Below are positions 44,493 to 51,665 of a stretch of DNA of 64,000 nt, in pieces (the stretch's first letter is position 1; every line of letters starts with the position of its first letter). The notes under the pieces were generated by a model. It worked only from the letters and a program-made list of their open reading frames with translations. It made no database searches and was not told the origin of the DNA. Source of the stretch: HB2-32-21 sp003448675 (lineage in GTDB: Bacteria; Pseudomonadota; Gammaproteobacteria; Pseudomonadales; Porticoccaceae); the NCBI GenBank assembly GCA_041584755.1, contig JBFHDK010000004.1, positions 1-64,000 on the forward strand, given 5' to 3'. The translations under genes were made by a program, and so were the position numbers.

Positions 44493-45706
44493 TGCGTATC
44501 ACCGACCTGATCACCTTCAATTTTCGTGTCATTGAGCGCCAGCGGGCACGCAGCCTCATGCTGCTGATCGCCATCGCCATTGGTGTTTTCGCCATCAACC
44601 TACTGACCGGCATCGGCGAAGGCGGCAAGCAATTTGTCCTCGGCGAATTCAACCTGCTTGGCAAAAACGTGCTGATTATCGTCCCGGGCAAGAAGGATAC
44701 CACGGGCGGAATGCCGCCCATGACCGGCGAAACCACCCGGGAACTGACCCTACGCGACGCCGAAGCCCTGCTGCGCCTGCCCGAGATAAGCGCGGTTGCG
44801 CCCCTGATTCCTGGCGAGATGGAAATTTCCCACGGTAGCCTGAGCCGGGAGGCCTTCACCATGGGTACCAACCGGACGTTTTTCGCCATGCGCCAACTGG
44901 AGCTGGCCCAGGGCAAAGCGCTACCGGAAATTCCGATGGATCAAAGTGCGGCGGTCTGCGTAATCGGCAGCAAGTTGCGACGCGAGCTGTTTGGCAGCCG
45001 CGCGGTACTGGGCCAGTGGCTACGCATTGGCGATACCCGATTTCGCGTGATCGGCGTACTCAAGGACCGGGGCCAAAGTATGGGCCTGGATATGAATGAT
45101 GCCGTACTTATACCCGTAGCCAGCGCCCAGACCGTGTTTAACACCGAAGGGCTGTTTAGAATTTTTGTCGAATTGCGCAGTCTGCAAAATCTGGATACAT
45201 CCCGTACGCGCATTACCGAGTTGATCAAGCAGCGCCACGAGGGCGAGGAGGACGTAACACTGATCACCCAGGACTCGCTGCTTTCGGCCTTCGCCAATGT
45301 CCTCGACGCCATGACCCTGAGCGTTGCCGGTATCGCCGCGATCAGTATGTTGGTGGCAGGCGTGCTGACCATGAATGTGTCCCTGATCGCCGTGAACCAG
45401 CGCACCCGGGAAATTGGCCTACTTAAAGCTCTGGGGTTACCGGCCCGCACCGTACGGCTTATCTTTTTGTTCGAGGCGCTGATGATGGCCCTGGCCGGCG
45501 CTCTGGCTGGAGTATTGCTTAGCCAACTGCTGTTATTTTTGGCCCAGCGGGCCTACCCGACCGTGCCGTTCGGCACACCGACCTGGGCCATGTTTGGTTC
45601 CGTCGTCGTCGCCCTGCTGACGGCGCTGGCGTTCTCGGCAATCCCCGCAAGTCAGGCTGCGGCCATGACGCCGGTGGATGCGCTCCAGGACAAAAAGGCA
45701 GGCTAA
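44492..45706 (+). CDS. MacB-type ABC transporter permease (first copy)
   Basis: 404 residues. One N-terminal helix (LLIAIAIGVFAINLLTGIG), a large periplasmic MacB_PCD domain, and three C-terminal helices of the FtsX family, with the typical VNQRTREIGLLKALG. It belongs to mechanotransmission exporters that work with a periplasmic adaptor. Its ATG shares a base with the ATPase stop (TGATG). Confidence 0.9.
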   Translation: MRITDLITFNFRVIERQRARSLMLLIAIAIGVFAINLLTGIGEGGKQFVLGEFNLLGKNVLIIVPGKKDTTGGMPPMTGETTRELTLRDAEALLRLPEISAVAPLIPGEMEISHGSLSREAFTMGTNRTFFAMRQLELAQGKALPEIPMDQSAAVCVIGSKLRRELFGSRAVLGQWLRIGDTRFRVIGVLKDRGQSMGLDMNDAVLIPVASAQTVFNTEGLFRIFVELRSLQNLDTSRTRITELIKQRHEGEEDVTLITQDSLLSAFANVLDAMTLSVAGIAAISMLVAGVLTMNVSLIAVNQRTREIGLLKALGLPARTVRLIFLFEALMMALAGALAGVLLSQLLLFLAQRAYPTVPFGTPTWAMFGSVVVALLTALAFSAIPASQAAAMTPVDALQDKKAG

Positions 45707-45708
45707 CC

Positions 45709-46905
45709 ATGAAGCCTCGCGACACCCTGCACATGACCCTGAAAGCGGTGGCCAGCAACCGGGGCAAAAGCCTGCTGACCGCGTTGGGCATTGGTATCGG
45801 CATCGCCGCCGTGACCTTGCTGACCGCACTGGGCGAGGGCTTGCAACACTACTTGCTCAACCAGTTCAGCCAGTTTGGCACCCGCATTGTCGCCATTCAC
45901 CCCGGCAAGGACATGACCCACGGCATGGGCGGCATTTTATCAACCACCCGACCCTTGAGCCTTGAGGACGCCGCCTCGCTGGCCCGGCTGCCTGGCATCG
46001 AACAGGTGGTGCCGGTGATACAGGGCGCCGGGGCCGTGGAATATGGCAACCGGCAACGACGGGGTGAAGTGCTCGGCGTTAGTTCGCAGATGCCCGAAGC
46101 CTGGCGCTTTCGTGTCGCCATGGGGCGCTTCCTGCCCGATGACCTGGGTGGGCGCAGCCGCCACTACGCCGTGCTCGGCCATAAAATGAAAACCGAGCTG
46201 TTTGGCACCAGCAATCCCCTGGGTCAGACCATCCGTATCGGTGGGCTGCGTTTTCGCGTCGTCGGTGTCATTGAAGAAAAAGGCCAGATGCTGGGCTTTG
46301 ACATGGACGACCTGGTCTACATTCCCGCCGACCTGGCCCTGCAATTGTTCAACCGCGAAGGCTTGATGGAAATCGACGTCACCTTTGGCGTTGGCCACAG
46401 CTCCGTCCAAATCGCCAACAGTATTACCCGGCACCTGATTGAGCGCCACGGGGACGAGGATTTTACCGTCACCACCCAGGATGAGATGCTCGCCACCATG
46501 GACAAGGTGCTGGGCGTGCTCACTCTGGGGGTCGCGGCCCTGGGCTCGGTTTCCCTGCTGGTTGGAGCCATTGGCATCGCCACCATCATGACCATTACCG
46601 TACGCGAGCGCCGGGGCGAGATCGGTTTGCTACGGGCCATGGGCTCGGGGGAGAGGCAAATACTGGCCCTCTTCCTCAGCGAAGCGATATTGATATCAAT
46701 ACTCGGCGGACTGGCTGGCCTGGCCCTGCTGGCAGTGATTATCGCTGTCTGCATACTCGCCCTGCCTGCGTTGCCATTGGCGATCAACCCCGGCTACCTG
46801 TTACTCGCCCTGCTTGTCTCGGGGCTTATCGGTCTGCTCGCGGGGGTGGCGCCAGCCCGCAGGGCAGCGAAGCTGGATCCCGTGCAAGCCCTACGCGCTG
46901 AATAA
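45709..46905 (+). CDS. MacB-type ABC transporter permease (second, diverged copy)
   Basis: 398 residues with the same layout as the preceding permease: one N-terminal helix, a MacB_PCD domain, and an FtsX domain with VRERRGEIGLLRAMG. The two differ widely, so they may form a heterodimer, one ATPase and one adaptor serving both. The substrate (lipid, peptide, macrolide) is not evident. The operon ends here with a hairpin. Confidence 0.9.
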   Translation: MKPRDTLHMTLKAVASNRGKSLLTALGIGIGIAAVTLLTALGEGLQHYLLNQFSQFGTRIVAIHPGKDMTHGMGGILSTTRPLSLEDAASLARLPGIEQVVPVIQGAGAVEYGNRQRRGEVLGVSSQMPEAWRFRVAMGRFLPDDLGGRSRHYAVLGHKMKTELFGTSNPLGQTIRIGGLRFRVVGVIEEKGQMLGFDMDDLVYIPADLALQLFNREGLMEIDVTFGVGHSSVQIANSITRHLIERHGDEDFTVTTQDEMLATMDKVLGVLTLGVAALGSVSLLVGAIGIATIMTITVRERRGEIGLLRAMGSGERQILALFLSEAILISILGGLAGLALLAVIIAVCILALPALPLAINPGYLLLALLVSGLIGLLAGVAPARRAAKLDPVQALRAE

Positions 46906-46913
46906 CCACGTGC

Positions 46914-46957
46914 CCTGGCGCTAGCTAAAAAATACCACGAAATTAGCAGCGGCCAGG
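46914..46957. terminator. Bidirectional hairpin after the exporter operon
   Basis: CCTGGCGCTAGCTAA (46914-46928) pairs, with one bulge on each side, with TTAGCAGCGGCCAGG (46943-46957). It lies between the convergent exporter operon and the small gene at 46963. There is no long T tract. Confidence 0.45.
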
Positions 46958-46962
46958 CTTTA

Positions 46963-47166
46963 TTAAGCTGGCGGAGGCCCGAACACCAGCGTGTCTTCGT
47001 TAATGGTCACCCACTTCTTATTGGCCTTGGCCATGCGCCGAGCAATGGTTAGATAAACCACCTTGTCGTCAGCATCGCAGGCATCGCGAAATTCATCCCG
47101 GGACAAAGTCAGGGATTCACCATCCCCCAATGCTTTTACACGCGCATCCAAATCGGCAGTCGCCAT
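46963..47166 (-). CDS. Small hypothetical protein
   Basis: 67 residues from the ATG at 47166, chosen because AGGGAG lies 6 nt upstream; the ATG at 47172 sits directly on that site. The protein is charged, with DEFRDACDADDKVVYL and RRMAKANKKWVTI, and ends in FGPPPA. No membrane segment or signal. Family not recognised. Confidence 0.5.
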   Translation of the reverse strand: MATADLDARVKALGDGESLTLSRDEFRDACDADDKVVYLTIARRMAKANKKWVTINEDTLVFGPPPA

Positions 47167-47428
47167 TATCATCTCCCTTTATATTCTTAATCGGCAGGTT
47201 TAGTGGATAGTCAAAGCGCCATTTTAAAAAGCGCAAGCTAGCTGACGCGCCTGACCAGGGACTGGAGAGAAATTCCCTCGTCCAGGCAAGGGCACACCAA
47301 CCTGGCGCCAGTAAGTAAAAAGCTAGACAAGGGTTTGATGGCTGTCAAGCAAGGCATTTGTTTACCATGCCGACATTGGAATATTAATGTGAGAGCGGCT
47401 CGCGTTTTTTTACTCTGTAAGTACTTAA

Positions 47429-47728
47429 TTACTCGTTTCGTTTCATGCTTTGCTTGTCTTTCACCCTGGCGGCAAAATCAATCCCCAGGACCACAGCTAA
47501 CAACAGTAAGTAGACAGCAATCACTCCTGACTGAAAGAAATAAGCCGCAATACCACCCTGATCTCCAGTATAAGAGGCAAAATAGATAGAAACACCGCTA
47601 CCGATAAAAACAATTATCCCGCCAAAAACCAGGTAAGACCTACGGAGACCCAATGACAGCCTGGCCGACACCGGGATGGTCAGCACAAAGAGAAGTGATG
47701 GACCAATTAACATCATAAAGCCGATCAT
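47429..47728 (-). CDS. Small membrane protein of unknown function
   Basis: 99 residues with three predicted membrane helices (about 3-20, 32-51, 64-84) and a basic C-terminus (DFAARVKDKQSMKRNE). GGGGA lies about 8 nt before the ATG. Not recognised as any family. It lies next to the IS3 relic with no shared operon. Confidence 0.5.
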   Translation of the reverse strand: MIGFMMLIGPSLLFVLTIPVSARLSLGLRRSYLVFGGIIVFIGSGVSIYFASYTGDQGGIAAYFFQSGVIAVYLLLLAVVLGIDFAARVKDKQSMKRNE

Positions 47729-47794
47729 TTGATAGTCCCCGGCTATGAAGATGCCACACTAAACCTGAATGGCTTCTAGCGTGGTCGGCAGTGG

Positions 47795-48605
47795 TGATCT
47801 TGCCCACCAAAAGTAGACACCGGTTTACTCGCACATCTGCAGACATTCCCGCTCATATATGTTGGGGCTTTTATAACCCAACGCACGGTGTCGACGGTGG
47901 CTGTTATAAAACATTTCGATGTAATCAAAGACGCAGGCATAGGCCTCATTCTCATTCGTTACATCCTTTGCGTAAAGGGATTCCACTTTAAAGCGTGCGA
48001 AGAACGATTCCATGGCGCTCTTATACCCAAAGCACTTCGTGGAGCAGGCTCTCCCAGCAATTCCCTTTTCGACTCATACTGGGTCGTATGCCCTCCTGGA
48101 GCAATAGAGCCTGATACTCGCCGGAGCGATACTGCACTCCACGATCAGAATGCAGAATCAGTCCAGGCTCTACCTTGCGCGACTTCACAGCCATGGTAAA
48201 CGCTTCAATAATCAATTGGTGAGTCATGGCCGCATCCTGAGCCCAACCAATGATTTTCCGGGAAAACAAATCCATGATCACAGCAAAATACACAACGCCT
48301 TTTTCTACCTTGATATAGGTGATATCCGAAGTCCATTTTTCGTCGGGTCTGCTTGCTGTAAAATTCCGACGCAGCAAATTATCACTTACAGGGTTCCTGG
48401 CAAGTGCATCAGAAAAGCACTGAGAACCTTTCCCGTTCCTGGCCTTAAGGCCTTTGTCTTGCCATAAGTTTAGCAACCGCATTCTCGCTGATAGAGAAGC
48501 CCGTTTCATTCAACTCAACCGTCATCCGGGGTGACCCATAGGGAGACTTCAAGCGACTGAACAGGTTGGTCAGCAGGCGCTCTGCCTCCCGTTTCATCAG
48601 GTTAA
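47795..48605 (-). mobile_element. IS3 family insertion sequence remnant, 5' end lost
   Basis: Only the distal part of the element remains: about two thirds of orfB and a probable terminal repeat at 47795-47819 that starts TGATCTTGCCC, beginning with 5'-TG as IS3 ends do. The orfA region and the other terminal repeat are absent; the relic begins almost at the end of the attC-like site at 48611. Confidence 0.7.
47825..48605 (-). pseudogene. IS3 family transposase OrfB, truncated and frameshifted
   Basis: The minus strand reads the HTH region LKSPYGSPRMTVELNETGFS, then an extra A (about 48453) shifts the frame before GLKARNGKGSQCF. The DDE core follows (WTSDITYIKVEKGVVYFAV, LILHSDRGVQY, SRKGNCWE). 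A 31-bp insertion at about 48017-48047, flanked by direct GCTCT repeats, breaks the frame again. The end resumes MESFFARFKVESLYAKD and HRRHRALGYKSPNIYE. The start of OrfB is missing. Not functional. Confidence 0.8.
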
Positions 48606-48610
48606 TCAGA

Positions 48611-48685
48611 CAGTAACGCCGCCAACACAGGCGGAGCGTCAGCGACGTCCAGTCCGCAGGGCGATTGTGCCTGACCTTATTATGC
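48611..48685 (-). other. attC-like recombination site (downstream of ferritin cassette)
   Basis: Read on the minus strand, the R''-like box GCATAAT starts 4 bases past the ferritin stop. After about 60 bp of palindrome-rich sequence (GCGGA paired with TCCGC in the centre) comes GGCGTTACTG, a degenerate R' core. The length of 75 bp and placement directly after a stop codon are typical of integron cassette sites. The R' box is imperfect, so function is doubtful. Confidence 0.6.
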
Positions 48686-48689
48686 ATTT

Positions 48690-48977
48690 TCACCTATGAG
48701 CAATAGGCTTATCTGTAAAGAGATAATCTTTCAGCTCTTTATCAAAACGAGGATCTCTTCTTCTAATCCATTCAAGCACCATTGCCGCATGCTCTTTTTC
48801 TTCATCACGATTATGAGAAAGAATTGCTTTTAGCTCCTCGTCTTTACATGCATCTACTCGTTGATTGTACCAATCTACTGCTTCGAGCTCTTCCATCAAC
48901 GATGTAATAGCTCTATGCATATCTCTTGTTTCATTTGTGAGCTCTTCTATCGGCTCATGATAACCTTCATTTGACAT
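48690..48977 (-). CDS. Encapsulated-ferritin family protein (EncFtn-like) in an integron gene cassette
   Basis: 95 residues from the ATG at 48977 with GAGGAATAAAT upstream. Two antiparallel helices: SLMEELEAVDWYNQRVD and NRDEEKEHAAMVLEW. By comparison with the Rhodospirillum EncFtn, the ferroxidase residues Glu30, Glu60 and His63 and the entry-site Glu29, Glu32, Tyr37 are all present. Such proteins form annular decamers that oxidise Fe(II), normally as cargo of an encapsulin shell. Here the protein stops at PIAHR, right after the core, with no C-terminal shell-targeting tail, and no shell gene is in the window. AT-rich codon use differs from neighbours. Function alone is inferred. Confidence 0.85.
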   Translation of the reverse strand: MSNEGYHEPIEELTNETRDMHRAITSLMEELEAVDWYNQRVDACKDEELKAILSHNRDEEKEHAAMVLEWIRRRDPRFDKELKDYLFTDKPIAHR

Positions 48978-49009
48978 ATTTATTCCTCGGTTGGTAAATG
49001 GTTGCATTT

Positions 49010-49088
49010 GCATAACGCCGGGCTAAAAGGCTGCTTCGTCGGCGGTCCAGCGGAACGAAGTGGAGCAGTTTTTGAGCCTCTGTTATGC
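49010..49088 (-). other. attC-like recombination site (upstream of ferritin cassette)
   Basis: 79 bp. Minus strand: R'' box GCATAAC (49082-49088) and R' box GTTATGC (49010-49016) are exact inverted complements. Inside, GGCTCAAAAACTGCT and AGCAGCCTTTTAGCC pair with two mismatches. This is the full R''-L''-L'-R' layout of an attC. The ferritin cassette starts immediately after R', as expected for a site-specifically inserted cassette. Confidence 0.8.
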
Positions 49089-49101
49089 ACTGATGGCACT
49101 T

Positions 49102-49203
49102 TTAGCCCCTAGGCAGACAAGACTTAATTTCACTTGCGACCTTATTTATAAGGTCGTAGACAAATACAGGTTTTGCCCCAGACCAAGCGCCAACCCTATT
49201 AAA
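49102..49203 (-). pseudogene. C-terminal remnant of a second cassette gene
   Basis: The frame reads VGAWSGAKPVFVYDLINKV and ends SCLPRG at a TAA whose last base is 13 bp before the R'' box of the upstream attC, the usual spacing of a cassette gene end. The open part begins after a stop at 49204-49206 and has no start codon. Family not recognised; it may be what is left of a truncated cassette. Confidence 0.35.
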
Positions 49204-49245
49204 TCATCATTACTCGCCGACGCAGTAGACTTTTGAGCGGCTTGA

Positions 49246-49380
49246 ACATCAGCAAATGATTTACGCACTATTGAGGAATCACTGGGTCATGCAGATGTTT
49301 CAACCACTGATATTTATACACACGTGATAAACCGAGGCGGCAAAGGTGTATTAAGCCCAGCGGATAAGCTATGCACGTAG
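49246..49380 (+). pseudogene. Integron integrase (IntI) C-terminal remnant
   Basis: The frame reads DLRTIEESLGHADVSTTDIY then THVINRGGKGVLSPADKL and stops at TAG (49378-49380). This is the end of the tyrosine-recombinase domain, with the histidine of LGH and the catalytic tyrosine in IYTHV, and the GG-x-GV-x-SP-x-D tail seen in IntI proteins. A TGA lies upstream in frame at 49243-49245 and the N-terminal part is gone. It points away from the cassettes, as intI normally does. Confidence 0.75.
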
Positions 49381-49516
49381 CACCTTATCGCTTTCCCGGG
49401 CGACAGGACACTCACCAGTCTTTATGCCACACTAAAAAGAGTACAAGGCCAGTTTGCGATGGCTGACTTGAAAGCGTCCTTAAATAATTCCAAACTAGCT
49501 TTCATTCACACATTAG

Positions 49517-49534
49517 CGTTCAGCTATATGAACG
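49517..49534. promoter_or_regulatory. Dyad upstream of the CoA-transferase gene
   Basis: CGTTCA-GCTATA-TGAACG, a perfect 6-bp inverted repeat with a 6-nt spacer, about 40 bp before the start codon. It may be an operator; no regulator is encoded nearby. Confidence 0.35.
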
Positions 49535-49574
49535 TTTCTAAAACATTCTCACCAACAACTTCCCGGAGTTAATC

Positions 49575-50759
49575 ATGACTGGCGTTCTGGATGGCATCAG
49601 GGTTCTGGATTTCGGGCGCTATATCGCTGGCCCCTATTGCGCGCAGCTTCTGTCCCAGTTTGGCGCCGATGTTATTCGCATCGAGAAACTGTCCGGTAGC
49701 GAGGATCGTTACACCACGCCGGTAACGGCTGACGGCGAGGGCGCGCTATTTTTGCATATGAATTGCAACAAACGTGGCATCACGCTCAATCCCACCAAAC
49801 CCGAAGGACGGGAAGTGGTGAAGCGGCTGGTAGCCACCGCCGATGTGGTGCTGGCTAATCTACCGGCGCCATCGCTGGTGGCAATGGGCATTGACTACGA
49901 GTCGCTGAAGGCCATTAAAGAGGACATTATATTTACCACCATGTCCACCTTTGGCTCGGTTGGCCCCTATAGTGATCGCCTGGGCTTTGACGGCATTGGT
50001 CAGTGCATGTCCGGCGCGGTGCACATGGGCGGTTTCCCCGGCCAGCCGATCAAGTCTTTCGCGCCCTACGCCGATTACGGCACGGCCACTTCCGCCGCCC
50101 TGGGCACACTCGCCGCCCTGATGGCTCGGCAACAAACCGGCAAGGGCCAGATGGTCGAAGGGGCGTTATTGAAAACAGCGCTTTGCTACAGTAACTCGCT
50201 GATGATTGAGCAGGTGTTACTGAATCTTAACCGCACCGGCACGGGTAATCGCGCCCAGAATGCCGGGCCGGGGAATATTTTCAACACCAGGGATGGCGCC
50301 ATTATTATCCAGGTCATCGGCCAGCCCCTGTTCAAACGCTGGGCCGAGCTGGTTGGCGCTGAGGAATGGTTGGATGACCCGCGCTTTGCTACTGACGCCC
50401 TGCGCGGTGATAACGGTGAAATCATTAGCGAGCGGGCAGCGGCCTGGTGCGCGGAACGAACCACTGATGAGGCCCTGGCCGAACTGGCCGAGGCCAAAGT
50501 ACCAGCCGGGCCCGTGCTCACGCCCCAGCAGGCTTATGACGACCCCCATGTTCAGACGATGGGCTTGCTCAATCCGGTGGAGTATCCAGGTCTCGACGGC
50601 GCAGCGCCTGTTGCCGGCCCGCCGGTATTGTTGTCCGAAACACCGGGGACTATTCGCCACAGGCCACCCACCCTGGGTGAGCACACGGATGAGATACTCA
50701 CCGAACTGGGTTACGACAAATCAGAAATTGCCACATTGCGAGATAAGCGCGTGGTCTAA
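49575..50759 (+). CDS. CaiB/BaiF family (class III) CoA-transferase
   Basis: 394 residues. N-terminal VLDFGRYIAGPYCAQLLSQFG and ADVIRIEKLSG, the RGITLNPTKPEGREV segment, and the catalytic-aspartate region near SDRLGFDGIGQ are typical of formyl-CoA transferase-like enzymes. These transfer CoA between carboxylic acids in the cytosol. CCCGGAG precedes the ATG. The gene stands alone between the integron relic and the flagellar cluster. The natural acyl-CoA is not evident. Confidence 0.88.
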   Translation: MTGVLDGIRVLDFGRYIAGPYCAQLLSQFGADVIRIEKLSGSEDRYTTPVTADGEGALFLHMNCNKRGITLNPTKPEGREVVKRLVATADVVLANLPAPSLVAMGIDYESLKAIKEDIIFTTMSTFGSVGPYSDRLGFDGIGQCMSGAVHMGGFPGQPIKSFAPYADYGTATSAALGTLAALMARQQTGKGQMVEGALLKTALCYSNSLMIEQVLLNLNRTGTGNRAQNAGPGNIFNTRDGAIIIQVIGQPLFKRWAELVGAEEWLDDPRFATDALRGDNGEIISERAAAWCAERTTDEALAELAEAKVPAGPVLTPQQAYDDPHVQTMGLLNPVEYPGLDGAAPVAGPPVLLSETPGTIRHRPPTLGEHTDEILTELGYDKSEIATLRDKRVV

Positions 50760-51072
50760 CTCCTGGACCACCAGGCAGGATTCAATCTCGCGGGTTCTCA
50801 AACATCAAGCGATGTGCCCCTTCCCCCCTGCGACCCTTAGCGGCTCGCATTCTCTTCACCCCTGAAAGCCAAGTTCGGTTTCGTTACCGCGCTAATAATT
50901 GCCAATACTACCGCCGTTGTGTCTATCAGCCATCCTTTGTTACGCATTTAACAATTTAGCGATCAAGTATCTGCCTTCTGGGACAGCCATAAAACCGGCA
51001 GCGCTGTCTCTTTGCACACGCCATTTTTTTGACAACAAAATTTATCTTATTGTTTTTATTGAGTAATTTTAA
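50760..51072. other. Intergenic DNA before the flagellar operon
   Basis: No gene seen. A short hairpin (CCTGG/CCAGG, 50762-50775) follows the CoA-transferase stop. The right part is AT-rich and could contain enhancer sites for a sigma-54 activator, but no consensus was recognisable. Confidence 0.4.
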
Positions 51073-51088
51073 TGGCATAACGCTTGCT
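51073..51088 (+). promoter_or_regulatory. Sigma-54 promoter of the fliL operon
   Basis: TGGCATAACGCTTGCT has the invariant GG (51074-51075) and GC (51086-51087) exactly ten bases apart and TGGCA/TTGCT halves near consensus. Transcription would start near 51099, about 40 nt before fliL. This fits FleQ/FleR-type control of class II-III flagellar genes. Confidence 0.7.
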
Positions 51089-51140
51089 ATATCAGCGCAC
51101 ACCGACAGACATTAGCGCCGGGAAGATCAAACAGCACTGA

Positions 51141-51653
51141 ATGAATAACAAGCAGAACAACCATCCGCCAGGAAGGCAATACCGGCAAACTGGCGCAATG
51201 TCTCCCATTGTTATCGCCTTTATCATTTTGATATTGCTGGCCGGTGGCGGTGGCGCTTTCTACTATTACTCCACGCTCGCCGAAAGGGCTCAGGCCGCTG
51301 GCAAAGCAGCAAACGCACAAAGTAAGGATGGCATGCCGCCGATCTACCTGGATCTGGAACCTGCATTCATCGTCAATTTTGAGCACAAAAGCACCCTGCG
51401 ATATCTACAGGCCAACTTGTCGGTGATGGCGCGCAATCAAGCGGTCCTCGATAAAGTCACACTACACATGCCAGCTATCCGCGATCGCATCCTGACTCTC
51501 CTAAGCAACAAAACCTATGCCGAATTGAGTGGCAAGGCGCGCAAGGAAAAACTGCGCCTGGAGATCCTGCTGGAGATCAGAAAAATAATCGGCACCAGCG
51601 ACGCCGGACACTCAGTCGAAAACATATATATCACCGGTTACGTCATGCAGTAG
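51141..51653 (+). CDS. fliL: Flagellar basal-body protein FliL
   Basis: 170 residues. A cytosolic basic N-terminus, one membrane helix (about residues 19-39, PIVIAFIILILLAGGGGAF) and a periplasmic domain with LEPAFIVNF and RYLQANLSVMARN. FliL surrounds the stator and supports torque. No ATG-proximal ribosome site is strong. It starts the fliLMNOPQR-flhBA unit behind a sigma-54 promoter. Confidence 0.93.
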   Translation: MNNKQNNHPPGRQYRQTGAMSPIVIAFIILILLAGGGGAFYYYSTLAERAQAAGKAANAQSKDGMPPIYLDLEPAFIVNFEHKSTLRYLQANLSVMARNQAVLDKVTLHMPAIRDRILTLLSNKTYAELSGKARKEKLRLEILLEIRKIIGTSDAGHSVENIYITGYVMQ

Positions 51654-51665
51654 GGCGAGGTCACT

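Noticed and set aside
48445..48693. 82-codon minus-strand frame starting at 48693 as a gene
   Set aside because: Its first 30 codons read through the attC-like site, and the rest is the IS3 OrfB helix-turn-helix region before a frameshift.
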